Shown here: positions 51,075-64,000 of the stretch, piece after piece | Position numbering within the stretch: position 1 is the first letter of the stretch | Layout of the letters: each line of letters begins with the position of its first letter | From: Eriocheir sinensis | Lineage: Eukaryota > Arthropoda > Malacostraca > Decapoda > Varunidae | DNA: 64,000 bases | Direction of reading: 5' to 3' | Assembly (NCBI RefSeq): GCF_024679095.1 | Contig: NW_026111659.1 | Coordinates: forward strand, 186,001-250,000 | The notes under the pieces: generated by a model | What the model was told of the DNA's origin: nothing | What the model saw: only the letters and a program-made list of their open reading frames with translations | Databases searched by the model: none | Made by a program: the position numbers and the translations under genes

Positions 51075-53105
51075 TTTTATTGATATTTTTTTTTTTTGAC
51101 ACGAATTTACATTATTTAATGTGTATTGTGTATATATATTTTTATACGTATGTACGTCATTTCATCAATTTTTTGTATGTAGATTTATATAGAAATCTAC
51201 GTCATTTTATGTATATTCGTATATATATTTTAAAAGAAAAATACAATGTTTTATGTGTATTTTGCATATTCTTTCAATACAAATTTACCTTATTGTATGT
51301 GCATTTTGTATATTAATTTTAATACAAATTTAATTATTATATGTGTATTTTTGTATATGTAATTTTATAAAAATATTCTTTATTTTATGGGTATTTTGCA
51401 TCTTTATTTTCATACAAATTTACATTATTTTATTGATATTCTGTTTATTTTATTTTATACGATTTTACATTATTCTATGCATATTTTTTATATATATTTT
51501 ATACAAATGAACGTTATTTTATGTGAGTTTGTTTTAATTTCATACAAGTTTACATTATTTTATGTGTATTTTGTACATCTATTTAAATACAAATTTAACT
51601 TATCATATGTGTATTTTGTATATGTATTTTCATAGAAATTGAAATTAATTTTTGTATTTTTTTATATATTTTCATACAAATTTTCCTTATTTTATGTGTA
51701 TTTTTTATATTTATTTTCCTACAAATATACGTTCTTTAATCGGAATTTTGTTTATTTATTATGATACGAATTAACATTATCTTAGGTGTATTTAGTATAT
51801 ATATTTTCTTCATTTTATGTGTATTTTGTATATATATTTTCATTCAAAATTACAATATTTTATTGGTATTTTCTTAATTTAATTCGATACGAATTTAGAT
51901 TATTTCATAGGTATTTTGTATAAATATTTTTATACTCATTTACATTATCTAATGTGTGTTTTGTATATATATTTTTATGCAAATTTATTTGATGTGCATT
52001 TCTGTACATATATTTTTATAGAAATTTACGTTATTTTATGTGTATTTTGTATATGTTTTCTCATACAAATTTACAATATTTTATTGGTATTTTGTTTATT
52101 TATTTTCATACGAATTACATGATTATATGTGTATTTTGTATATATTTTTTTATACGTATTTACATTATTTAATGTGTATTTTGTTTATATATTTTTATAC
52201 AAATTTACGTTATTATATGTGTATTTGTATAAATATTTTGATACAAATTTGCTTTATTTTATGTATTTTGTATATATATTTCAATTCAAATTTAGCTTAT
52301 TTTGTGTGTATTTTATATATCTATTTCCATACAAATTTAATTATTTCTGTGTATTTTTGTATATAGTTTTATATAAATTTACGTTATTTTATGCGTATTT
52401 TTTATATTTATATTTATACAAATACACATTCTTTTATTGGTATTTTGTTGATTTATTTTGAAACGAATCTACATTATTTTATGTGTATTTTGTATACATT
52501 TTTTTATACGTATTTACTTCATTTTATGTGTATTTTGCATATATATTTTCATAGAAATCTACGTTATTTTATGTGTATTCGTATATATATTTTGAAGCAA
52601 ATTTACATTGTTTTATATGTATTTTGCATATCTGTTTTAACACAAATTTAAATTAGTGTATGTGTATTTTGAATAATTATTTTAATACAAATTTAATTTT
52701 TTTATGTGTATTTCGGTATATATATTTTTATAAGAAAATGCATTATTTTATGGGTATTTTTCTTCTTTATTTTCATACAAATTTACATTATTTTATTAAT
52801 ATTCTGTGTATTTATTTTGATACGATTTTACAATATTCTATTTGTGTTTTCTATATATTTTTTTTATACATATTTACATTATTTAGTTTGTATTTTATAT
52901 ATATATATATATATTATACAAATTTATTTTGTATATATATTTTTATAGAAATCAACGTTATTTTTTGTATTCGAATATATATTTTGAAACAAATTTACAT
53001 TGCTTTATATGTATTTTGCATATTATTTCAATACAAATTTACTTTAATGAATGTGGATTTTGTATATTTATTTTAATGCAAATTTAAATATTTTATGTGT
53101 ATTTT

Positions 53106-53107
<2 letters not shown>

Positions 53108-53200
<93 letters not shown>

Positions 53201-53205
53201 TTTTT
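53108..53205. repeat. (TA)n followed by a T-run
   Basis: About 84 bp of TA and 14 T residues lie inside the monomer that normally reads ttggtatatatatttttata. It is equivalent to the expansion at 39328-39445 in the left arm. Confidence 0.97.
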
Positions 53206-53821
53206 ATATAAAAAGTGCGTTATTTTATGGGTATTTCGCATCTTTGTATATTCGTATATATATTTTGATACAAATTTACATTACTTATGTGTATTTTGCA
53301 TATCTATTTCAATACAAATGTACTTTATTGTATGTGCATTTTGTATATTTATTTTAATACGAATTAAATTATTTTATGTGTATTTTTGTATATATATTTT
53401 TATGCAAATATGCGTTATTTTATGGGTATTTTGCATCTTTATTTTCATACAAATTTACATTCATTATTGATATTCTGTTTATTTATTTTGATACGATTTA
53501 ACATTATTCTATGTGTATTTTGTATATATATATATTTTTATACATATTTACACTATTTCATGTTTATTTTGTATATATATTTGATCCTAATTTACGTAAT
53601 TTTATGTGTATTTGTTTATATAATTTTATACAAATTTACATTACTTTATGTGTATTTTGTATATGTATTTCAATACAAATTTGCCTAATTTTATGTGTAT
53701 TTTGCATATCTATTTTCAAACAAATTTAAATTATTTTTGTGTATTTTTTAATATATTTTTATACAAAATTTACTTATTTAATTTGTATTTTGTATATATA
53801 TTTTGCTATATATACACATAC

Positions 53822-54242
<421 letters not shown>

Positions 54243-55632
54243 ATTTCCCAGGAGGACTCCCCTTCTGGCTGCCGACCCGAGAGGTGTCTTGATAACTCCT
54301 CGAACCTCTTTCTTCTCAACATTCGCGGTCTTCGCTCTAATTTTCATTCTGTGGAACATCATCTCTCCTCCTCTAAACCTCACCTTCTCTTCCTTACCGA
54401 AACACAGGTTTCTGAGGCTACTGACAACAATCTCTACTCTGTTCCCTCCTACTATCTCTATCCTAAATTTCAATCCAAAGCTGGATGTTGCGCCTACGTG
54501 CGCAACGACATCACTTGCTCTCGTGCCCACGACCTTGACTCTTCTGAATTTTCCACCATCTGGTTAAGACTTCACTGTCATTCTATTACTAAATACATCT
54601 GTGCTGTTTATCTCTCACCTAACTCTACCAACTATGTAAAATTCTTTGACTATTTGAATTCTAAAGTGGAGCACATCTTGACCCACTCTCCCTTCGCTGA
54701 AATCTCCATCCTAGGAGATTTCAATGTTCACCACCAGCTTTGGCTTTCATCCTCTTTCACTGACCATCCTGGTGAACAAGCCTACAACTTTGCTATCCTC
54801 AACGACCTAGAGCAGTTGGTCCAGCACCCTACACGTATTCCTGACCGTCTTGGAGATCGGCCCAACATTCTAGACCTCTTCCTTACCTCAAATCCTTCTG
54901 CTTATTCTGTCAAACTGTTCTCTCCGTTGGGCTCCTCCGATCACAATCTTATTTCTGCATCCTGTCCTATCGCTCCTGTACATCCTTTGGACCCACCGAA
55001 GAGGCGATGCTTCTGGCATTTTGCTTCAGCTCGGTGGGACGACCTGAGGATGTACTTTTCCGATTTCCCGTGGAATGATTATTGCTTCCAGGATAGAGAC
55101 CCCTCTGTGTGTGCTCAGCGCATCACAGAGGTGATTGTCTCTGGAATGGAGGCATACATTCCTCGTTCTTTCTCTACTCCTCACGCTAAAAAGCCTTGGT
55201 TTAATCACGCTTGTTCTCGTGCTGTCAATGATAGAGAGGTAGCTCACAAAAGATACCAGAGCCTTCAAACTAATGCTAATTATGAACTTTACATTTCTGC
55301 CCGAAATCGTGCCAAATCTATTCTCCGACTAACCAAAAATTCTTTCATTAATAGAAAATGTCAAAACCTTGCTTTCTCTAACTCTTCCCGTGACTTCTGG
55401 CATCTAGCCAAAACATCTCCTCCAACTTCACTTCTTCATCTTTCCTCCACTCTCAGTCCTGACGGCAACACTGCCGTCTCATCTATCTCTAAGGCTGAAC
55501 TCTTCTCTCAAACTTTTTCTAAAACTCCACTCTGGACGATTCTGGGCATATTCCTCCTACTCATCCCCTCTGACTCCTTTATGCCTGTTATAAAGATTCT
55601 TCAAAATGATGTTTTCTATGCCTCTCTGGCCT
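54243..55632 (+). pseudogene. Retrotransposon endonuclease domain and linker (frame-disrupted ORF2, 5' part)
   Basis: This is the N-terminal half of ORF2, an endonuclease that in this family nicks target DNA to prime reverse transcription. The frame is open from 54243 to 55970, but family-like sequence ends near 55632. Visible endonuclease motifs in order are: Asn in NIRG (54318), Glu in LTET (54399), Asp in LGDFN (54717), and the Asp-His pair of SSDHN (54939-54944). All the active-site residues of this family that I can recognise are therefore kept. No ATG lies upstream in frame, and the GTG at 54351 encodes an internal valine. A linker region rich in basic and aromatic residues (about 55150-55500) follows. 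Around 55524-55570 the +2 frame reads more like the family (TLDDSG...) than the main frame, and it ends in TGA at 55571. The main frame is family-like again at 55572-55631. At least one and probably three indels have therefore hit this stretch. Confidence 0.88.
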
Positions 55633-57136
55633 CAATCCTCAGAAGGCTTATGGACCTGATGGAGTGCCTCCTATTGTCCTTAAAAACTGTGCCTCCGTGC
55701 TGTCACCCTGCCTGGTCAAACTCTTTCGCCTCTGCCTGTCAACATCTACCTTTCCTTCTTGCTGGAAGTATGCCTTCACACAGCCTGTACCTAAGAAGGG
55801 TGACCGCTCCAATCCCTCAAACTACCATCCTATTGCTTTACTTTCTTGTCTATCTAAAGCTTTTGAATCAATCCTTAACCGTAAGATTCAAAAGCACCTT
55901 TCCACTTCTGACCTTCTATCTGATCGCCAGTATGGGTTCCGCAAGGGACGTTCTACTGGTGATCTCCTAGCCTTCTTAACTGACTCTTGGTCATCCTCTC
56001 TTAGCCGTTTCGGTGAAACTTTTGCTATTGCGCTGGACATATCAAAAGCTTTTGATAGGGTCTGGCACAAATCTTTGCTTTCTAAACTACCCTCCTACGG
56101 TTTATATCCTTCTCTCTGTACCTTTATCTCCAGCTTCCTTTCTGACCGTTCTATTTCTGCCGTGGTAGACGGTCACTGTTCTTCCCCTAAATCTATTAAC
56201 AGTGGTGTCCCACAGGGTTCTGTCCTATCTCCCACTCTTTTTCTGTTGTTCATTGATGATCTTCTTTCCAAAACGAACTGTCCTATCCATTCCTACGCCG
56301 ATGATTCCACTCTGCATTATTCAACTTCTTTTAATAGAAGACCCACCCTTCAGGAACTTAACGACTCAAGGCTGGAGGCTGCAGAACGCTTAGCCTCAGA
56401 CCTTACTATTATTTCCGATTGGGGCAAGAAGAACCTGGTGTCCTTCAACGCCTCAAAAACACAGTTTCTCCACCTATCCACTCGACACAATCTTCCAAAC
56501 AACTATCCCCTATTCTTTGACAACACCCAGCTATCACCTTCCTCAACACTAAACATCCTCGGTCTATCCTTAACTCAAAATCTCAACTGGAAACTTCATA
56601 TCTCATCTCTTACTAAATCAGCTTCCTCGAGGCTGGGCGTTCTGTACCGTCTCCGCCAGTTCTTCTCCCCTGCACAGTTGCTGTCCATATACAGGGGCCT
56701 TGTCCGCCCTCGTATGGAGTATGCATCTCAAGTGTGGGGGGGCTCCACTCACACAGCTCTTCTGGACAGAGTGGAGGCAAAGGCTCTTCGTCTCATCAGC
56801 TCTCCTCCTCATACTGATAGTCTTCTACCTCATAAATTCCGCCGCAATGTTGCCTCTCTTTCTATCTTATATCGATATTTCCACGCTGACTGCTCTTCTG
56901 AACTTGCTAACTGCATGCCTCCCCCCCTCCCGCGGCCCCGCTGCACTCGACTTTCTACTCATGCTCATCCCTATACTGTCCAAACCCCTTATGCAAGAGT
57001 TCACCAGCATCTTCACTCTTTCATCCCTCACGCTGGTAAACTCTGGAACAATCTTCCTTCATCTGTATTTCCTCCTGCCTACGACTTGAACTCTTTCAAG
57101 AGGAGGGTATCAGGACACCTCTCCTCCCGAAACTGA
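55631..57136 (+). pseudogene. Retrotransposon reverse transcriptase domain (frame-disrupted ORF2, 3' part)
   Basis: This is the C-terminal half of ORF2, a reverse transcriptase that copies the element RNA at the nicked target. It is in the +2 frame relative to the endonuclease part and is open from 55574 to the TGA at 57134-57136. Family sequence starts near 55631 ([14 protein letters not shown]). Motifs in order are: LNRKIQKHL and the [10 protein letters not shown] block (55880-55960), motif A with Asp 56036 (ALDISKAFDRVWH), motif B GVPQGSVLSPTLF (from 56204), and motif C YADD (56294-56305). A thumb and C-terminal region carrying LYRLRQFF and YASQVWGG follows. The polypeptide from 55631 is 501 residues with no internal stop. 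Taken with the endonuclease part the total is about 960 codons, a usual size for jockey-type ORF2. The GTG at 55664 is not a credible start. No RNase H domain is seen. Confidence 0.92.
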
Positions 57137-57229
57137 CTTATCTTTCGGCCACCTCTTTGGATTCTTTTTAGGAGCAGCGAGTAGCGGGCTTTTTTTTTTT
57201 ATTAATGTTTACTTTTTTGTGCCCTTGAG

Positions 57230-57230
<1 letters not shown>
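57137..57230 (+). other. 3' untranslated end of the retrotransposon, lacking tail
   Basis: Ninety-four bases follow the stop: a ggccacctctttggattc stretch, gagcagcgagtagcggg, a T-run, and gtgcccttgagc. The last bases match the 19954-20015 fragment, which continues with tgcctcctttgttgt and poly(A). Here the sequence jumps instead into acatatata and (TA)n, so about 15 terminal bases and the tail are missing. No polyadenylation signal is visible. Confidence 0.85.
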
Positions 57231-57298
<68 letters not shown>

Positions 57299-57337
57299 TT
57301 ATATTTATATATATGTATATATATGTATATGTATATA

Positions 57338-57386
<49 letters not shown>
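57231..57386. repeat. (TA)n tract on the 3' side of the retrotransposon
   Basis: About 155 bp of TA contain GATA, TTTATA and GTATA interruptions (57263-57345). It is joined on its right to tatttcataggtattttgaa of the satellite, the mirror of the left-arm edge at 38290-38320. Confidence 0.96.
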
Positions 57387-57390
<4 letters not shown>

Positions 57391-60300
57391 TCATAGGTAT
57401 TTTGAATACATATTTTTATACGCATGTACATTATTTAATGTGTGTTTTGTATATATATTTTTATGCAAATTTACTTTATTTTATGTGCATTTTTGTACAA
57501 ATATTTTTATAGTAATTTGCGTTATTTTGTGTATTTTGTATATGTTTTCTCATACAAATTTACATTATTTTATTGGTATTTTGTTTATTTATTTTGATAC
57601 GAGTTACATTATTATATGTGAATTTTGTAAAAAAAAAATTATACCTATTTACATTATTTAATGAGTATTTTGTTTATATATTTTATTCAAATTCACTTTA
57701 CTATATGTGTATTTTTACAAATATTTTGATACAAATTTACATTATTTTATATACTTTGTATATATATTTGAATTCAAATTTAGCTTATTTTATGTGTATT
57801 TTGTATATCTATTTTCATACAAATTTAATTACTTTTGTGTATTTTTGTGAATAGTTTTAAACAAATTTACGTTTTTAATGTGTTTTTTGTATATTTATAT
57901 TTATACAAATACACATTCTTTTATTGGTATTTTGTTTATTTATTTTGATACGAATTTACATTATTTTATGTGTATTTTGTATACATTTTTTCATACGTAT
58001 TTACTTAATTTTATATGTATTTTGTATATATATTTTTATAGAAATCTACCTTATTTCATGTGTATTCGTATATATATTATGAAACAAATTTACATTGTTT
58101 ATATTTATTTTGCATATCTATTTTTGTGTATTCTGTATTTTTTTTATACATATTTACATTATTTAATGTTTATTTTGTATTTATATTTTATCCATATTTA
58201 CGTTATTTTATGTGTATTTGTTTATATATTTTCAAACAAACTTACTTTATTTTATGTGTATTTTGTATATGTATTTCAATACAAATTTTCCTAATTTTAT
58301 GTGAATTTTGCATATGTATTTTCAAACAAATTTAATTTATTTTTGTGTATTTTTGTATATATTTTCAGACAAATTTTAGTTCTTTTATTTAAATTTTGTA
58401 TATATATTTTCCTACAAATATACATTCTTTTATTGGAAATTTGTTCATTTACTTTGATACGAATTTACATTATTTTATGTGTATTTTCTATACATAATTT
58501 TCTACGTATTTAAATTATTTTATGTGTATGTTGTATATACATTTTCATAAAAATTTACGTTATTTTATAGTGTGTATTCGTATATATTTTGATACAAATT
58601 TTATACAAATTCAAGCTATTTTATGTTTATTTGGATATATATTTTCATACAAATTTATATTATTTTATGTGTATTTTTACATTTATTTCATTATTAATTT
58701 ACCTTTTTTTATGTTTATTTTGTATATTTATTTCATTAAATTTTAAATTATTTTATGTGTATATTTCTAATTGTATTTAAGTTATTTTATATTTTTTTTT
58801 TATATATTTTAATTCAAAATTACAATATTTTACTGGTATTTTCTTAATTTAATTCGATACGAATTTAGATTATTTCATAGGTATTTTGTATAAATATTTT
58901 TATACTCATTTACATTATCTAATGTGTGTTTTGTATATATATTTTTATTAAAATTTATTTTATGTGCATTTCTATACATATATTTTTATAGAAATTAACG
59001 TTATTTTATGTGTATTTTGTACATGTTTTCTCATACAAATTTACATTATTTTATTGGTATTTTGTTTATTTATTTTCATACGAATTACATGATTACATAT
59101 GTATTTTGTATATATTTTTTTTATACCTATTTACATTATTTAATGTGTATTTTGTTTATATATTTTTATACAAATTTCCGTTATTATATGTGTATTTGTA
59201 TAAATATTTTCATACAAATTTGCTTTATTTTATGTATTTTGTATATATATTTGAATTCAAATTTAGCTTATTTTGTGTGTATTTTATATATCTATTTCCA
59301 TACAAATTTAATTATTTCTCTGTATTTTTGTATATAGTTTTATATAAATTTACGTTATTTTATGCGTATTTTTTTATATTTATATCTATACAAATAGACA
59401 TTCTTTTATTGGTATTTAGTTGATTTATTTTGATACGAGTTTACATTATTTTATGTCTATTTTATATACATTTTTTATACGTATTTACTTCATTTTATGT
59501 GTATTTTGTATATATATTTTTATAGAAATCCTCGTTATTTTATGTGTATTCGTATATATATTTTGAAACAAATTTTACATTGTTTTATATGTATTTTGCA
59601 TATCTATTTCAATATAAATCTACCTTATTGTATGTGCATTTTGTATATTTATTTGAATACAAATTAAAAAATTTTATAAGTATTTTGGTATATATATTTA
59701 AAAATAATGGGTTATTTTATAGGTATTTTGCTCCTTTATTTTCACACAAATTTACATTATTTTTTTAAATATTCTGTGTATTTATTTTGATACGATTTTA
59801 CATTATTCTATTTGGGTTTTGTATATATTTTTTTTATACATATTTACATTACTTAATGTGTGTTTTGTATATATATTTTATACAAATTTACGTTACTTTA
59901 AGTGTATTTGTTTATGTATTTTCATTCAAATTTACATTATTTTATGTGTATTTTGTAAATGTATTTCAATACAAATTTACCTAATTTTATGTGTATTTTG
60001 TATACAAATTTCATACAAATTTAAATTATTTTTGTGTATTTTTGTATATAGTTTTATACAAGTTTAGGTTATTCTATGTACGCATTTACATTATTTAATG
60101 TGTGTTTTGTATATATATTTTTATGCAAATTTACTTTATTTCATGAGCATTTTTCTACATATATTTTTATAGAAATTTGCGTTATTTGTATATGTTTTCT
60201 CATTCAAATTTACATTATTTTATTGCTATTTTGTTTATTTATTTTTATACGAATTACATGATTACATGTGTATTTTGTACATATTTTTTATACGTATTTA

Positions 60301-62689
60301 CATTACTTAATGTGTATTTTGTTTATATATTTTTAAACAAATCCTACTTATTATATATATTTGTATAAATATTTTGATACAAATTTACATTATTTTATGT
60401 ATTTTGTATATACATCTCAATTCAAATTAAGCTTATTTTAGCTGTATTTTGTATATCTATTTTCATACAAATTTAAATACTTCTGTGTATTTTTGTATAT
60501 AGTTTTATACAAATTTACGATATTCTATGTGTATTTTGTATATTTATATTTATACAAATACACAATCTTTTATTTGTATTTTGTTTATTTATTTTGATAC
60601 GATTTTACATTATTCTATGTGTATTTTGTATTCATTTTTTTATTCGTATTTATTTCATTTTATGTGTATTTTGTATATATTTTTATAGAAGTCTACGTTA
60701 TTTTATGTGTATTCGTATATATATTTTTAAACAAATTTACATTGTTTTATATGTATTCTGCATATCTATTTCAATACAAATTTATCTTATTGTATGAGTT
60801 TTTGTATATTTATTTTAATACAAATTTAATTTTATATATGTATTTTGGAATATATATTTTTATAAATAAAAAAAAATGCGTTATTTTATGGGTATTTTGC
60901 TTCTTTATTTTCATACAAATTTACATTATTTTATTAATATTCTGTGTATTTATTTTCATACGATTTTACATTATTCTATTTGTGTTTTTTACATATTTTT
61001 TTATACAAATTTACGTTATTTTAAGTGTATTTGTTTATGTATTTTCATTCAAATTTACATTATTTTATGTGTATTTTGTATATGTATTTCAATACAAATT
61101 TATCTAGTTTTATGTGTATTTTGTATATTTATTTTCAAACAAATATAAAATATTTTTGTGTATTTTTGTAAATAGTTTGATACAAATTTAGGTTATTTTA
61201 TGTGTATTTTGTATATCTATTTTGATACAAATACACATTTTTTTATTGATATTTTGTTTATTTATTTTGACGCGAATTTACATTATTTAATGTGTATTTT
61301 GTATATATATTTTTATACGTATTTACATAATTTCATCTGTATTTTGTATAGTTTTAAACAAATTTACATTATTTAATGTGTATTTTGTATATTTATATTC
61401 ATACAAACCCAAATTCTATTATTGGTATTTTGTTTATTTATTTTGATACGAATTTACATTATTTTATGTGTATTTTGTATACATTTTTTATACGTATTTA
61501 CTTAATTTTATGTGTATTTTGTATATATATTTTTGTAGAAATCTACCGTATTTCATGTGTATTCGTATATATATTATGAAACAAATTTACATTGTTTATA
61601 TATATTTTGCATATCTATTTTTGTGTATTCTGTATTCATTTTTGTTATACATATTTACATTATTTAATGTTTACTTTGTTTATATATTTAATACATATCT
61701 ACGTTATTTTATGTGTATTTGTTTTCATTTCATACAAATTTTCATTATTTTATGTGTATTTTGTACATGTATTTAAAGACAAATTTAACTAATTATATGT
61801 GTATTTTGTATATCAATTTTCATAATTTTTTTTATTTGTATATATTTTTATACAAATTTGCGTTATTTTATGTGTATTTTGTATATTTATTTTCCTACAT
61901 ATATACGTTCTTTTATCGGAATTTTGTTTGTTTATTTTGATATGAATTTACATTATTTTAGGTGTATCTCGTATATATATTTTTATACTATTTACATCAT
62001 TTTATATGTATTTTGTATGTATATTTTCATAGAAATTTACTCTATTTTATGTGTATTCGCATATATATTTTGATACAATTTACATTATTGATGTGTATTT
62101 TGCATATGTATTTCAATACAAATTTACTTTATTGTATATGCATTTTGTATATTTATTTCAATACAAAATTAATTATTTCATGTGTATTTTTGTATATATA
62201 TTTTTATGCATATATACGTTATTATGTGGGTATTTTGCATCTTTATTTTCATACAAATTTAAATCATTCTATTGATATTCTGTCTATTTATTTTGATACG
62301 ATTTAACATTATTCTATGTGTATTTTGTATATATATTTTTATACATATTTACATTATTTAATGTATATTTTGTATATATATTTTATCCAAATTTACGTTA
62401 TTTTATGTGTATTTGTTTATATATTTTAATACAAATTTACATTATTTTATGTGTATTTTGTATATGTATTTCAATACAAATTTGCCTAACTTTATGTGTA
62501 TTTTGCATATCTATTTTCAAACAAATTTAAATTATTTTTGTGTATTTTTGTACTTATTTTTATACAGATTTTATTTATTTTATTTGTATTTTGAAAATAT
62601 ATTTTCCTACATATATACATTCATTTATTATAATTTTGTTTATTTATTTTGATACGAGTTTACAATATTTTATGTGTATTTTGTATATA

Positions 62690-62762
62690 TATTTTTCTAC
62701 GTATTTTTCTACGTATTTCTACGTATTTACAAATACAAATTTACACATAAAATAAATATTTA
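62690..62762. repeat. Tripled TTCTACGTATTT motif with a short inverted satellite piece
   Basis: Three copies of a ttctacgtattt unit (62694-62731) are followed by about 30 bp of minus-oriented satellite (acaaatttacacataaaata) and then a plus monomer. The same arrangement is present inverted at 33625-33690, which fixes the match between the two inverted-repeat arms. Confidence 0.9.
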
Positions 62763-63147
62763 ATGTGTATTTTCTATATGTATTTCATACAAATTTACGT
62801 TATTTAAGTGTATTTGTTTATATATTTTCATTCAAATTTACACTATTTTATGTGTATTTTGTATATGTATTTCAATAGAAATTTACCCAATTTTAAGTGT
62901 ATTTTGTATATATATTTTTATACAAATTTAAATTATTTTTTGTGTATTTTTGTATAGAGTTTTATACATATCTACAATATTTTATGTTCATTTTGTATAT
63001 CTATTTTCATACAAATACACATTCTTTTATTGATATTTTGTTTATTTATTTTGATGCGAGTTTACATTATTTAATGTGTATTGTGTATATATATTTTTAT
63101 ACTTATTTACGTCATTTCATGTGTATTTTGTATATATATTTCTATAG

Positions 63148-63292
<145 letters not shown>

Positions 63293-64000
63293 GTTTTATG
63301 TGCATTTTGCATATTTTTTCAATACAAATTTACATTATTGTTCGTGCATTTTGTATATTAATTTTGATACAAATTTAATTATTCTATGTGTATTTTTGTA
63401 TATGTATTTTTATAAAAATATGCTATATTTTATGGGCATTTTGCATCTTTAATTTAATACTAAATTACATTATTTTATTGATATTCTGTGTATTTATTTT
63501 GATATGATTTAACATTATTCTATGTATATTCTGTATATATATTTCATACAAATGTACATTATTTTATGTGAATTTGTTTTCATTTCATACAAATTTACAT
63601 TATTTTATGTGTGTTTTGTACATGTATTTAAATTCCAATTTAACTAATTATATGTGTATTTTGTATATCTATTTTCATACAAATTGAAATTAATTTTGTG
63701 TATTTTTGTATAAACTTTTATTCAGATTTTCGTAGTTTTATGTGTATTTTGAATATTTATTTCCCTACAAATATACGTTCTTTTATCGGAATTTTGTTTA
63801 TTTATTTTGATACGAATTTTCATTATTTTAGGTGTATTTCATATATATATTTTTATACTTATTTACTTAATTTTATATGTATTTTGAATATATATTTTCA
63901 TAGAAATTTACTCTATTATATGTGTATTCATATATATATTTTGATACAAATTTACATTATTTATGTGTATTTTGCATATCTATTTCAATACAAATTTTCT

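Overview
The window is almost entirely one extremely AT-rich satellite DNA, interrupted by a single retrotransposon of ordinary base composition. It is eukaryotic nuclear DNA. The retrotransposon is an endonuclease plus reverse transcriptase non-LTR element of the jockey-like type. Its coding sequence and its 3' end (cccttgagc..., continued by tgcctcctttgttgt in a second fragment) look like elements I associate from memory with decapod crustacean, especially crab, genomes. The host assignment is therefore an inference of moderate confidence. I see no host protein-coding gene, rRNA, tRNA or CRISPR. The many hydrophobic open frames across the window are by-products of the satellite.

The satellite monomer is about 45 bp (43-45). 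Its T-rich strand, called + here, carries a core ttttatgtgtattttgtata, then a variable T-rich stretch and an acaaatttaca(t/c)tta end. Because 45 is a multiple of three and the + strand monomer has no in-frame stop in any frame, spurious open frames run for hundreds of bases. Monomer variants recur in a fixed order and form a higher-order repeat of about 16 monomers, roughly 700-713 bp. A clean unit lies at 50367-51074. The array switches orientation repeatedly: - at 1-2170, 8253-8889, 14871-16195, 21867-24275, 24510-26225, 31626-39903 and 42613-43090, and + elsewhere.

Several larger rearrangements lie on top of this. There is a nearly identical 782-bp tandem triplication at 10371-12703. A direct duplication of about 4 kb joins 2180-6110 and 45450-49495, and a second one joins 40628-42250 and 49497-50985. 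A large imperfect inverted repeat has its left arm at about 33590-39640 and its right arm at about 52925-62790, with a spacer of about 13 kb. Two orientation-switch junction sequences occur more than once. Long (TA)n tracts at thirteen or more places, one (GATATA)n tract and one (TTTA)n tract sit where individual monomers contain short TATATATA runs.

The retrotransposon (54014-57230) is flanked on both sides by (TA)n and sits in the right arm of the inverted repeat. The left arm has (TA)n tracts but no element at the matching place. All the recognised endonuclease and reverse transcriptase catalytic residues are present, but the frame is broken around 55.52-55.63 kb, no ATG lies in the endonuclease frame, and the 3' tail is missing, so this copy is very probably dead. 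A second insertion, only about 60 bp of 3' end plus poly(A), lies at 19954-20015. Its empty site is preserved at 62337-62375. The overall picture is a heterochromatic (possibly centromeric or pericentromeric) satellite domain. Position on the chromosome cannot be read from the sequence.
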